This document shows positions 7,571-15,597 of a stretch of DNA of 21,376 nucleotides, one piece after another. The notes below the pieces were generated by a model. The model was not told where the DNA came from, searched no databases, and saw only the letters and a program-made list of their open reading frames with translations. Position numbers and translations under genes: made by a program. How positions within the stretch are numbered: the first letter of the stretch is position 1; every line of letters starts with the position of its first letter. Source of the DNA: a virus; IMG/VR virus record IMGVR_UViG_3300009159_007876, positions 1 through 21,376 of that record. One strand, given 5' to 3'.

Positions 7571-8101
7571 TCAAGATAACCTGGCTCCGACTATAGCCTT
7601 GAATTTGTAGCCCATCTCAATAGCCGAACTAGCCCACGCGATCTTGCATTCCTGCAACGAGTCAAGCCTTGGGAAGTCTCCGACCTCCGAGTTGGCGTTC
7701 CTGTGGAACATTATCCCGTTTATGGTCCCGTCGACGAAATTCCATTTCCTGTCCACGACGGGGAACAATATGTCCCTTTCGCTTTCCGTGAAATAGGAGT
7801 ATTTCTCCTGTATCCTTTTTGTCACTATGTTTCCGGATATGACTATGATATTCCACTCCGAAGTGGGGTTCTGCATGCCCTTGCTTATGAGCGACGTGTA
7901 GGTTCCCTCCCCGCGCAAGACATCGCACGTCTGCGCGATCTCATCTTCGTTCTCCCTCGCGATACCGTCCTGTATGACGCATACGATTTTAGCGTCATCG
8001 CATATTCTCCTTATCGATTTCACGGTGATCTCGACATGTTTCGGATTGCCGTCGGGAGACAATATGATATATCCGTATTCCAAGTTCTTGTATTCGTTCA
8101 T
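7571..8101 (-). CDS. Probable GT-A-fold glycosyltransferase-like protein
   Basis: This is a 176-residue protein with start ATG at 8101, seven bases after the previous stop and preceded by a weak TGAG site. An upstream in-frame ATG at 8125 would overlap the previous gene by 17 bases and lacks a ribosome site. The N-terminus (YGYIILSPDG, then VEITVKSIRRI, then AKIVCVIQDG) has the strand-helix-strand pattern of a family-2 nucleotide-sugar binding half. The C-terminal half (WNFVDGTINGIMFHRNANSE, then CKIAWASSAIEMGYKFK) resembles the acceptor region. A classical DxD was not seen; DGT near 114 or DGN near 17 could stand in. With DUF3431 nearby, a sugar-modification role is plausible but inferred. 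Confidence 0.6.
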   Translation of the reverse strand: MNEYKNLEYGYIILSPDGNPKHVEITVKSIRRICDDAKIVCVIQDGIARENEDEIAQTCDVLRGEGTYTSLISKGMQNPTSEWNIIVISGNIVTKRIQEKYSYFTESERDILFPVVDRKWNFVDGTINGIMFHRNANSEVGDFPRLDSLQECKIAWASSAIEMGYKFKAIVGARLS

Positions 8102-8108
8102 TTTTTTC

Positions 8109-8960
8109 TCATGCCAATGAAACATCGAAGTCTATTCTTATCGTATCAGTCGAGGTTATCTCGTTTTCAAGCGAAAAAGCCCCGTTCTCGAAGTCCTCGC
8201 TGTAACTGTTTAGGGTCCAGTCGATGCCAGGATTGCTCCCTGGGGCGTATATGCTGGACGTCTTGTCTATCCTCGTTCCGTTTATGTATACCCTGAGGCT
8301 GTTCTCCATGTACGGAGTGCTCATCATCGTCACTTCATAGTTCTTGTAGTCCGAGGTTATTGGCTCGACTCCGTAATAGTGCCCATGGGCGAATGTGCTT
8401 GATATCCCAAGGAGTGGCTTGATAACGTATGGGGCGGACGGACTGGTTGGGGCGGTAATGTCCCACGCTATGGTGTCGGATGGCTGGAACGAAATCGAAC
8501 CCTCGTTGAAGGACACTATGTTGCTGGCCGTGTAGACCTCGAAGCTTATGCTTGTGGCTTCGTCCGCGATCATCGCCAGCTTTGACCTCTCGGCGTCCAG
8601 CATCCTTACGAACGAAACCGGGTTGACCACGCTATCGTATCCAAGGGTTATGTTGATGTAGTCCAGTTCGGTGTTGTCGACGGACAGAGTCCCGTCTGAG
8701 TGGCTTCCTATGGAGTGCATCGACTCGTCGACCGAAGAGTCCTTGAGGTTTCCGTCCTGGTCTATGGACTGGCTGATCCTGTTCGAGATGTTGCCTTGCG
8801 TCCCGGCTCCGAGCCTCAATATCTTCGAGTTGTTCTCCAGTTCCGCGTTTATGACCTCGTCTCGCAAAACCAGCATCTTTATGGGCATGTTGTCGTACTC
8901 CCAGTGATACGGCTGCAACGGGCTGTATTCGGGAGTCGGAAATTTCGATAAGTCTGGCAT
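8109..8960 (-). CDS. Putative virion structural protein (fibre or adaptor)
   Basis: This is a 283-residue protein with a clear ribosome site (AAAGGA) before the ATG. The N-terminus (MPDLSKFPTPEYSPLQPYHW) and the polar, beta-rich body have no enzyme motif, signal peptide or membrane segment. The C-terminal 80 residues carry LRVYINGTRI, then a long loop, then DTIRIDFDVSLA. This is the 'YvNG ... DtIrI.f' pattern seen in many phage fibre and appendage modules. Position downstream of the baseplate wedge and connector genes supports a tail-fibre or decoration role. The family is not recognised. Confidence 0.7.
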   Translation of the reverse strand: MPDLSKFPTPEYSPLQPYHWEYDNMPIKMLVLRDEVINAELENNSKILRLGAGTQGNISNRISQSIDQDGNLKDSSVDESMHSIGSHSDGTLSVDNTELDYINITLGYDSVVNPVSFVRMLDAERSKLAMIADEATSISFEVYTASNIVSFNEGSISFQPSDTIAWDITAPTSPSAPYVIKPLLGISSTFAHGHYYGVEPITSDYKNYEVTMMSTPYMENSLRVYINGTRIDKTSSIYAPGSNPGIDWTLNSYSEDFENGAFSLENEITSTDTIRIDFDVSLA

Positions 8961-8975
8961 TTTTTCCTTTTTAGC

Positions 8976-9107
8976 CTAGAGAGGCTTCTTTGGTTTCGTA
9001 ATCTTCCAACCTTTTTGGTTTACATATATATAGCTTCTTACATTGTTTGTTTTTTTCGACTCTCCGGAAGCCGACTTCTTCTTGCTCATTTCAAGCCAGT
9101 AGTTCAT
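8976..9107 (-). CDS. Lysine-rich 43-residue peptide coupled to the SET gene
   Basis: The start ATG at 9107 overlaps the SET-gene stop as ATGA, giving a 43-residue product; a later in-frame ATG at 9089 would give 37 residues. The peptide has ten Lys and one Arg against two Glu. It carries two Lys clusters, SKKKSASGESKK (8-19) and KITKPKKPL at the C-terminus, with a short hydrophobic strand (RSYIYV) between. No known family was recognised. Strong translational coupling suggests it is real. A DNA- or RNA-binding peptide, or a substrate of the adjacent SET enzyme, are both possible. Confidence 0.6.
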   Translation of the reverse strand: MNYWLEMSKKKSASGESKKTNNVRSYIYVNQKGWKITKPKKPL

Positions 9108-9622
9108 ATTATGCCACCTAAGTTGTAAAGGTCGAATTCGAGGAACTCTTCCCAGGATTTCTTGTCGGACTTGGCGTTTGTCCGCTCTTTTTCGATCCAA
9201 TCCATTATCGACTGGAACTGGTCGCCGTAGTTCCCGATTATCTCGTCGTCCTTGCTGACATCACGCAGGAACCTGTAGCCCACTTGGCAATCCTCGGGGA
9301 AGGTCATCTCCACGTTCATCTTCCCTTCATCCTTGATGTGGTTCACGATACCGCCGTAACCCAGAGGTATGAGAGAGAACTTTCCGGGCTCGGCTTGTCC
9401 GTTGCCGAGAATCACGGGGGACGTGGCGAACTTGTAGGCGTTGGCGTAAGTCGTGCAGATGTCTGCCGGGCTTTGCCTCTCCACGAGGACGCCAGTCACC
9501 ATGAGGATTTCCCCCTTCAGTATTTTTCTTCTGGCGAAAAGACCCTTCCCGGCGTTCTTGATCGTGGAATCCTTGACGTAGAACCTGTCGTCGCTTTCGT
9601 GGTAGGTTAAATTCTTGGTCAT
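9104..9622 (-). CDS. SET-domain protein (putative protein-lysine methyltransferase)
   Basis: This is a 172-residue protein with the ATG at 9622, which overlaps the previous stop as ATGA. The open frame extends 25 residues further upstream, but that part overlaps the previous gene and is rejected. SET motifs in order: YVKDSTIKNAGKGLFARRKI (15-34), LKGEIL (35-40), GGIVNHIKDEGKMNVEM (90-106, corresponding to NHSCxPN with the Cys/Pro missing), YRFLRDVSKDDEII (106-119) and NYG (121-123). The order and spacing match a compact SET domain. These enzymes transfer methyl from S-adenosylmethionine to lysine. The target is unknown: it could be a virion protein, a host factor or the adjacent Lys-rich peptide. 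No pre-SET or post-SET cysteine cluster is present. The C-terminal tail (131-172) is helical and charged. Confidence 0.85.
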   Translation of the reverse strand: MTKNLTYHESDDRFYVKDSTIKNAGKGLFARRKILKGEILMVTGVLVERQSPADICTTYANAYKFATSPVILGNGQAEPGKFSLIPLGYGGIVNHIKDEGKMNVEMTFPEDCQVGYRFLRDVSKDDEIIGNYGDQFQSIMDWIEKERTNAKSDKKSWEEFLEFDLYNLGGII

Positions 9623-9891
9623 TCTATGGATCCTTTCTTTATGGAAGAGTTGATCTCCTCGAGAGTGACTTCCCTTCCCATGAACTCCGAGAAACATTCG
9701 ACGAAATGGCTCAGCATCGACATGACGAGCGACTCTTTTATGTCCGGTCTTTGGTCTATCATGTTCTTGGCGTTGCTGATGGAGTCGGAGTCGATGCCCC
9801 AGTCGAACACCTCTCCGTCCACGACTATCATGTTCACCGGCTTGTTGCCGGTGTCGGCGTTGTTGACCTGTACGATTTTGAGATTTTTCAT
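9619..9891 (-). CDS. Small protein of unknown function
   Basis: This is a 90-residue protein. The ATG at 9891 overlaps the upstream stop (TGATG), and the TTG one codon earlier is less likely. It has an N-terminal strand pair (LKIVQVNNADTG, VNMIVVDGEVFDWG) followed by a helical half (ISNAKNMIDQRPDIKESLVM, then HFVECFSEFMGREVTLEEIN). No catalytic motif or membrane segment. It is translationally coupled on both sides, between the connector-like protein and the SET protein, so it probably belongs to the same expression unit. The family is not recognised. Confidence 0.7.
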   Translation of the reverse strand: MKNLKIVQVNNADTGNKPVNMIVVDGEVFDWGIDSDSISNAKNMIDQRPDIKESLVMSMLSHFVECFSEFMGREVTLEEINSSIKKGSIE

Positions 9892-10370
9892 CAAACGAAC
9901 GAAAGCCTCCAGTTGAAGGTCACTTGCATCACTTCGGTCTTGTTTAGGTCCGCGAAGGTCACCATGCTGTAGAGGTCGCCATTGGACATTTGCAGAGCCA
10001 TCTCGTTTATCGCGTAGCCGTTGGCGTCGTCGAACGTCAGCACGGACGTGAATATTGCCTGGCTCGATATGTTGGCATCCACGTGGCTTATGACGGGCTT
10101 GCTAGACCTCGTGATGCCGAAAAGACCGTTCCTTTGCGTCTCGACGCTTTTCAGCGTGCCGCCGCTCGTGCCGCCGTCCCCGAAAAGCATCCTGCTTATG
10201 AAGTATTCGTAGGAACTGCCGACGTCGTTGGCTAGGCTTCTGGCTAAAGCCTCCCTCCCTTTCCTCAATATCGTGTTCGGAAACTCCCTCGTTTCCTTCG
10301 TGCCGTCGCTGAACTCCGTTATCATCTGGACCACGCCCTTGATCGTCACCGGATCATGCTCTTCTATCAT
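9891..10370 (-). CDS. Tail-fibre connector-like structural protein
   Basis: This is a 159-residue protein. The ATG overlaps the stop of the large wedge gene as ATGA and has AAGGTG upstream. The pattern is typical of small phage proteins found after the wedge genes: NTILRKGREALARSL (about 32-46), a glycine-rich loop FGDGGTSGG (63-71), then INEMALQMSNGDLYSMVTF and a C-terminus KTEVMQVTFNWRLSFV. Similar proteins with a terminal 'K...v.W.l.f' strand are linked to tail-fibre attachment in other phages. That assignment is from pattern memory and not proven. Its location right after the gpI/gp7-like gene fits a link between baseplate and fibres. Confidence 0.7.
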   Translation of the reverse strand: MIEEHDPVTIKGVVQMITEFSDGTKETREFPNTILRKGREALARSLANDVGSSYEYFISRMLFGDGGTSGGTLKSVETQRNGLFGITRSSKPVISHVDANISSQAIFTSVLTFDDANGYAINEMALQMSNGDLYSMVTFADLNKTEVMQVTFNWRLSFV

Positions 10371-13300
10371 AATTCACCTTTTTCCTTTTTACCGTTTTTG
10401 TACTCTATGGTCATCTGGACACTCTCGCTTTGCGAAGTGGTTTCCGAGACCGCCTCGCCGCCCGAACTAAGCGGCAACATCGGCATCATCGGCGTCACGT
10501 TTTCCGTGACATATCCTAACACCTCGTTGCCCCTCCTGTCAATTCTCTGGAATGTGGCTTCCGGAAGGTTGAACTGCTGACCTGGTATGGTCACGTCTAC
10601 TGTCTTCGTGTATTTGTAGATGTTGAAGCTGACCGGCGTGCCTCCTGCAGAAAGCGTCTTCCAGTAGTTCTCCGAGCCCTGCAGGGCGGTCGTGGTCTGT
10701 CCGGAAGGGTTGTCCCCGTCTATATCGGACATGAAATACAGGTCCCCCTCCATCTCGACCAGGAAATTCTCCTTGAAGCTGTCGTCCTCCAGAGGAGTCG
10801 ATATGAGGTTGTTGAACCCGTTGGATACGCCCAACGAAGACTCCAGGTTGCCAGAAGACTGAAGTTTTATCCCCTTGTAGCTCAGGTAACCTATCTCCCC
10901 GTCCACGACCCTCCTGCTCATCTCCAGCGTGTAGCCTATCATGTCGCCGCCGCCGTAGTTTTCCAGGTAGAACTGGTCGTCCTCGCCGTCGATGAAGCCG
11001 GACATCCTGTATTCGGACCCGGATATCTTCTGGTAGTCGCCAACCAGGAAAATTTCGCGCACGTCGATGAGGTTGGAGTTGTTGACCTTGGTCCTGCCTC
11101 TGGACGAGACAGAAAGGGCTCCCTCGTAGCTCGTGAACAACTCGTTCCCGTACTGGTCGTACGCCGTGTAGGTCAGACCATTCGCCGAAGACGAAGGCAG
11201 AGATCCGTTGTCCCCGAGGATTATCGACCCGTCCGGCATGATGTCTATGATCTCGTAGGGGGTCGCCGAGTAGGATGGTATCTTTATCTTCCACGAAGCC
11301 ACCGCCATGCCGTTGGAAACCTCCCGCAAGGACTTGAAACTAGAGAATTCGTTGCTAGGGTCGGAGAACTTGAACAGGTTGTCCTGGTAGATGTCGCACG
11401 TGCCAACGGCTGCGGATATAGGGTTCGACACACGGAAGGAAAAAGCCTTCTGGTTTATGGCTAGCCTGGCGCTGAACGTTGAGTTGACCACGTCGATTGG
11501 CTCCGGCATCGAAGCTATCACGACCGTGTTCTTGGTCGGGTCCGTAATGTTGTACTCGCCGGCGAGCGACCCGGTCAGTATCTCCAGTACGGAGGTGCCG
11601 TCTTTCATCATGCCGACCCTCTCGAAGTTCACGTCCCCTGAGAAAAGAACTATCTCGTCGTTGTATGCGGTCCCGGAGCCGGAATGGACGAGTTCGGAAC
11701 TGGCCAGTTCGTCCCTTAAGACCGAGAAGCCCGTGGCTCCCTTCTTGATAGCCCTGTTGAACCACATCTGCGCCGATCCGGATATGACGAAATCGTTGCC
11801 GAAATACTTGACCAGCATGTCTAGAGACTCGACTGGCGGCTCAACTAGCTCGTTGATGCCGCCATATATGTTCATGACATGCAGCACGGCATGGAACGGC
11901 ATGGATTCCGTCAGTATCTCGTTGGCTTCCATGACCCTGTCGTTGCTCAGCTGCTCTATCTCCAAGTCTATGTTGTACTTGCTGCTGAGGCTGCTGAAGC
12001 ACGGGTCCAGGAAGTCCTTGTCGATGTCGCAAGGCGACTTCGAGTTTCTTATGGACCCGTTGTATTCATCCATGTTGTAGATGTTTTCGCTGTACGGGAA
12101 CTCGGTCCTGATCTTGCCGAACACGACGTCGTCGTGGAACGGGTTTTTCGTCGGTATCACCAGGTCGAACAGGGGATCGTCCTCCTCTATGACCCTGACG
12201 TTCCAGTTCTTGACCGGGTACTGCTGGTTCCTCTCGTCCCTGGAATCGGCGAGCGACAGCGTCCTTATGTAGTCTTCTATGTTCTGGTCGTTCACGGTCT
12301 GCACGTCCCTGTATTTGTACACGACCCTGATCGTGTCGCCGACATCGAGAGAAATCGAACTTACCGAGAGCGAGTCCCCGACCCAAGTCATCGTGGACAC
12401 TCCATCCTCGTAGCCGAAGAAGACGTAATCGGAGGTCAAATCCTGCCATGTGTCTGAATCGTATTTCCTTATTCGCAGTTCGAAGTTGTCGAAGTCAAGC
12501 GGCAGAGCCACCCTGGAGAGATCCCATGTCACTTGGGTCCGGTCATACGTGAAAGCGTCCTGCCACGTGTGGTTCGATATGACCTGCCACAACCTCGTGT
12601 ACTTGAGGAACTTTATCCCGGCTTGGTCGAGCGACTCCTTCAGACCGGAAATCGTTCCCTTCTTCTTGAACAGTGGGACGGCCCGCTTTATCTGCCTCCT
12701 CCACCTGTATGGGTCATTTGACTTGAACTTCAAGTGGAAAAGGCTCGAGAGGAACGGAAGGAACTTCTCCGAAATCACGTTGGCGTCGAACAGGTCTATC
12801 ATCTGGTTGGCGTAATCCTCCAGAACCGTGAATCCGTCAGCCACTGACTTGTTCATTTTGTCCATGACGTCCGGGGTCCTGTCCATCGCGCTCATGCGTA
12901 TCTTGAACACCTCCGGCGTGTACCTTTCCATCAGGGTCTCGTATTTTTCCGGCTTCGTGACGTGCGAAGGTATGGTGGTGGTGGATGTCGTGTCCCCGGA
13001 CATGTACAGTTTCTGGTGGCTCGAAATCTGGTCCGCGGCTATGACCGGCGTCCAGACGTAGCAAACGAAATAGTCGCCCTCTCGGAACCCTGACGATTTC
13101 CAGACGAACCTGAAACTGCCGTACGCCTGGTTGCCTTCCGTGTCGGTGTCGACCTTCTCTATCATGGCGTTCCCGGTGTCGGTCGAAAACCAAGCCGGGA
13201 ATGTCGAAGTCCCGATCGTGTGGACCGGAGTTGCGTCCTTGTAGTAGAACGGCTGTACGTTAGTCCCGCTCTCGAGGTCAACCCTCAGCCTCTTCGCCTC

Positions 13301-13555
13301 GAATATGTTCTGCTCGGTCGGGTAGTCGCAAGCCTTTCTCTCGGCTTTTACCGTTTCGATCAGCTTCTGGTTGTCGTATATCCTGTCTTGGTATTCGTTT
13401 TCGTTGAGCTGCTCGAAGCTCCTCTCGATGAAGTATATCACTATCTTGTCGACCTTGTACGGATCGGAAGGGCATCCGCTCTTGTCGGTCGTGATGAAGT
13501 CGAACAACACCTCATCGCCTATCTTCGGGTTCTGGTCGAATCTTGTTGGTTCCAT
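10367..13555 (-). CDS. Large baseplate wedge protein (gpI/gp7-like)
   Basis: This is a 1062-residue protein, close in length to T4 gp7, with ATG ten bases after the gp6-like stop and a GGCG/AAGG ribosome site. Residues 1-200 are a beta-rich N-terminal domain. Residues about 205-325 carry the tail-protein-I signature: helices ending in FLPFLSSLFHLKFKSNDPYRWR, then RAVPLFKKKGTISGLKESLD and QAGIKF. About 325-420 is another beta module (ELRIRKYDSDTW, DTIRVVYKYRD). Its long C-terminal part (430-1062) is beta-rich and repetitive in style, ending with a charged Lys tail. In contractile tails gpI/gp7 proteins join the wedge to the hub and to fibre adaptors. Gene order after gp25- and gp6/J-like genes supports this. 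The C-terminal two thirds are not assigned to a family. Confidence 0.8.
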   Translation of the reverse strand: MEPTRFDQNPKIGDEVLFDFITTDKSGCPSDPYKVDKIVIYFIERSFEQLNENEYQDRIYDNQKLIETVKAERKACDYPTEQNIFEAKRLRVDLESGTNVQPFYYKDATPVHTIGTSTFPAWFSTDTGNAMIEKVDTDTEGNQAYGSFRFVWKSSGFREGDYFVCYVWTPVIAADQISSHQKLYMSGDTTSTTTIPSHVTKPEKYETLMERYTPEVFKIRMSAMDRTPDVMDKMNKSVADGFTVLEDYANQMIDLFDANVISEKFLPFLSSLFHLKFKSNDPYRWRRQIKRAVPLFKKKGTISGLKESLDQAGIKFLKYTRLWQVISNHTWQDAFTYDRTQVTWDLSRVALPLDFDNFELRIRKYDSDTWQDLTSDYVFFGYEDGVSTMTWVGDSLSVSSISLDVGDTIRVVYKYRDVQTVNDQNIEDYIRTLSLADSRDERNQQYPVKNWNVRVIEEDDPLFDLVIPTKNPFHDDVVFGKIRTEFPYSENIYNMDEYNGSIRNSKSPCDIDKDFLDPCFSSLSSKYNIDLEIEQLSNDRVMEANEILTESMPFHAVLHVMNIYGGINELVEPPVESLDMLVKYFGNDFVISGSAQMWFNRAIKKGATGFSVLRDELASSELVHSGSGTAYNDEIVLFSGDVNFERVGMMKDGTSVLEILTGSLAGEYNITDPTKNTVVIASMPEPIDVVNSTFSARLAINQKAFSFRVSNPISAAVGTCDIYQDNLFKFSDPSNEFSSFKSLREVSNGMAVASWKIKIPSYSATPYEIIDIMPDGSIILGDNGSLPSSSANGLTYTAYDQYGNELFTSYEGALSVSSRGRTKVNNSNLIDVREIFLVGDYQKISGSEYRMSGFIDGEDDQFYLENYGGGDMIGYTLEMSRRVVDGEIGYLSYKGIKLQSSGNLESSLGVSNGFNNLISTPLEDDSFKENFLVEMEGDLYFMSDIDGDNPSGQTTTALQGSENYWKTLSAGGTPVSFNIYKYTKTVDVTIPGQQFNLPEATFQRIDRRGNEVLGYVTENVTPMMPMLPLSSGGEAVSETTSQSESVQMTIEYKNGKKEKGEL

Positions 13556-13564
13556 CTTTTCGCC

Positions 13565-15115
13565 TTATTCGTAAATGAATCCCAGGTCTATGATGTCGTC
13601 CCTGATGATCTCGAAGAACTTCACCGTCACAAGGCTGGACGCAGGAACAGCCTGGTCGGTGTTGAATGTGACGTCCACCCTCTGGATTTCCTTGAGGTCC
13701 GAAAGCTCTTTCGTGATGTCGGTGTCCTTGAGGCTCTGACCGAACTCCCAGCGGTGTATGTTGAAGAACGCCGAGACCCGGTTAAGTATCTTCACCCGTA
13801 GCTCGTCCTCGAACTTGCGGTAGAACTTGTCCATGGTCACGGACATGTTCACGTCGACGTTGACTATCGTGCCGTCCTTGATGCATATGTAGTCGGTTAT
13901 CATCTTCTTGCCCTCGAAGTAGTCGAGCAGGTCGATCTTGAGCTGGTCACTCGGAATCTCGAGCTTGTCGTTGTCCTTCTTCGCCAGTATGTACAAATCC
14001 ACTATGTTCGCCGCGCACCCGTGGTTCCTCAATATCGCCACCGATTTCCCTATCGCCCCCTGGTATGGGGTGGCGAACTGGTCCGCCAGGGTCTTGTAGT
14101 CAAGACCGGTGACCGCCCTGTCCTGGGTCCTGAGGTATAGCGGCAGCTTCCTCCTTATGTCCTCTATGGAATCCCCGTCGTAGCCGTACTGCGCCTTCGT
14201 GTAGTTGTTGAAGAAAACTGGCACTGGGTATCCCAAGCCAGGAACGTCCACCAGGGTGGATTTCTGTGTTGAGTTCGTTATGAGGTTGCCCTGGACGCCT
14301 CCCCCGATCCTGTAGGATATGAAGATCAGCGATCCGACAGACGGTATCATGCCGGCTACGCCGTTTCCGAACATGAAGTAAGCCGTGTATTCGGAGTCGA
14401 ACTCCACCCTGTACTCCTTCCTCGGCTGCGAATCCGTGAAATAATCGACCCTGTCCCACAAGCTTCCGTCGATCGTCACCGACATAGATTCGTGTATGAC
14501 CGACTTGTACCTTGACTGGATGGACAGGTTCCTTACGCCGGTGCCGGATATCTCCTCGGTTTTCGTCTTGCCCTCGAGACCGACGACGCTCGCGTTGACG
14601 AGCGAGTTTGCCGGTATGATGATGTCCTCGTCGAACATGGGGTTTCCTTCCGAATCGGCTGCGAACAGCTCCATGTCCAGTGACGAGCCGCCGCCGTTGA
14701 CGGTTATCACGTGTGGCGTCATTATGGATATGTCGGTGGTTATCGGGTTCGTCAACGAAGCCGTCCAGTAGCTTTTCGCCGAGATCGGCGGCTGCGGCTC
14801 GAAACCGACTAGCTTGCATAGCCTGAAGGCGTTGTCGATCTCGGTCACGGTGTCTATGAAAATCTCGTTGGCTATCTGGTCCATCTTGAAGGACAGGGTG
14901 TCCGCCACGAAAGCCCAGTTCTCCAGAAGCATGATCGCCAGAGAAGACTCGACGAAGTCGTTGAACTCTTTCCCGAACCTCTGCTGCGTGAATTCTATGA
15001 GCCTGTTCTTCATCGACCAGAAATCCTGGTTCGTGTAGTTGAGGTTGAACACGTTCGGCTTCTTTATGAGTTCCGACTTCGCGAAAGGTTCTATAAACGG
15101 GCAGTTGTTGGACAT
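13565..15115 (-). CDS. Baseplate wedge protein, gp6 / baseplate J family
   Basis: This is a 516-residue protein that starts four bases after the gp25-like stop, with a G-rich ribosome site. The N-terminal segment (NLNYTNQDFWSMKNRLIEF, 24-42, then ESSLAIMLLENWAFVADTLS) is the typical J/gp6 start. The core motif RRKLPLYLRTQDRAVTGLDY (321-340), preceded by GYDGDSIEDI, is diagnostic for the baseplate J-like fold. The C-terminal half matches the remaining J-type domains (IVDLYILAKKD, then DGTIVNVDVNMSV). It forms the ring of wedge heterodimers around the hub that opens on contraction. The length is between P2 gpJ and T4 gp6. Confidence 0.92.
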   Translation of the reverse strand: MSNNCPFIEPFAKSELIKKPNVFNLNYTNQDFWSMKNRLIEFTQQRFGKEFNDFVESSLAIMLLENWAFVADTLSFKMDQIANEIFIDTVTEIDNAFRLCKLVGFEPQPPISAKSYWTASLTNPITTDISIMTPHVITVNGGGSSLDMELFAADSEGNPMFDEDIIIPANSLVNASVVGLEGKTKTEEISGTGVRNLSIQSRYKSVIHESMSVTIDGSLWDRVDYFTDSQPRKEYRVEFDSEYTAYFMFGNGVAGMIPSVGSLIFISYRIGGGVQGNLITNSTQKSTLVDVPGLGYPVPVFFNNYTKAQYGYDGDSIEDIRRKLPLYLRTQDRAVTGLDYKTLADQFATPYQGAIGKSVAILRNHGCAANIVDLYILAKKDNDKLEIPSDQLKIDLLDYFEGKKMITDYICIKDGTIVNVDVNMSVTMDKFYRKFEDELRVKILNRVSAFFNIHRWEFGQSLKDTDITKELSDLKEIQRVDVTFNTDQAVPASSLVTVKFFEIIRDDIIDLGFIYE

Positions 15116-15119
15116 GTAA

Positions 15120-15548
15120 TCATCCCCCCAGTGGAAGTTCTAGTTTTAATTCGTTGATCTTCGTTATCTCGAGCCTGTCGAAGAAGGTTATCCTTATGAG
15201 AAGAACCCTCTCGCTGTTGACATCTTCCTCCAGGGCGCTGGCGCTCGAGGAATCGAGCTTGTTTTGGATGTATATGTTCTCGATCGCGACCCTCGGTTCC
15301 CACAGCTTCAGAGACTTCGCTATCATCTGCTTAGCCTTCGCGATGATCGACACGTCGCTCTGCTCGAAAAGGAGCTTCCTCAACGGGGTTCCGAAGTCAG
15401 GCAGCATAACCCTCTCCTTCGGATTGGTCAGGAGAAGCACGAGCATGTCGGACTTTATCTGGTCTACCCCGCCCTGTATGTAGAAAAACCCCCTTGGGGT
15501 TTTGGTTATCGGGTACGGGATTCCTTTGAAGTCATTGTTGTCTATCAT
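15120..15548 (-). CDS. Baseplate wedge protein, gp25 / GPW family
   Basis: This is a 142-residue protein with AAGGAAC before the ATG. The family signature is clear: GIPYPITKTPRGFFYIQGG (9-27), QIKSDMLVLLLTNPKERVML (30-49), then PDFGTPLRKLLFEQ (50-63). gp25-like proteins form the inner wedge contact that nucleates sheath assembly. Despite the historical 'lysozyme-like' label, no catalytic function is implied. It lies between spike and gp6/J-like genes, the common order in contractile systems. All seven arginine codons are AGG and no isoleucine uses ATT, which illustrates the codon bias of the window. Confidence 0.95.
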   Translation of the reverse strand: MIDNNDFKGIPYPITKTPRGFFYIQGGVDQIKSDMLVLLLTNPKERVMLPDFGTPLRKLLFEQSDVSIIAKAKQMIAKSLKLWEPRVAIENIYIQNKLDSSSASALEEDVNSERVLLIRITFFDRLEITKINELKLELPLGG

Positions 15549-15597
15549 TTGTTCCTTGAAAAAATTTCCTTATCCGCCTAAGGGTCGGAGCTGCTTT

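Noticed and set aside
7560-7574. Zinc-ribbon start at TTG 7574
   Set aside because: The ATG at 7559 has a strong GGAGG site just upstream, so the TTG is less likely.
8102-8125. Glycosyltransferase-like start at ATG 8125
   Set aside because: It would overlap the previous gene by 17 bases without a ribosome site. The ATG at 8101 is better placed.
9623-9697. Longer SET protein starting at 9697
   Set aside because: The extra 25 residues lie inside the upstream gene and do not resemble a SET N-terminus. The ATG at 9622 gives an ATGA overlap.
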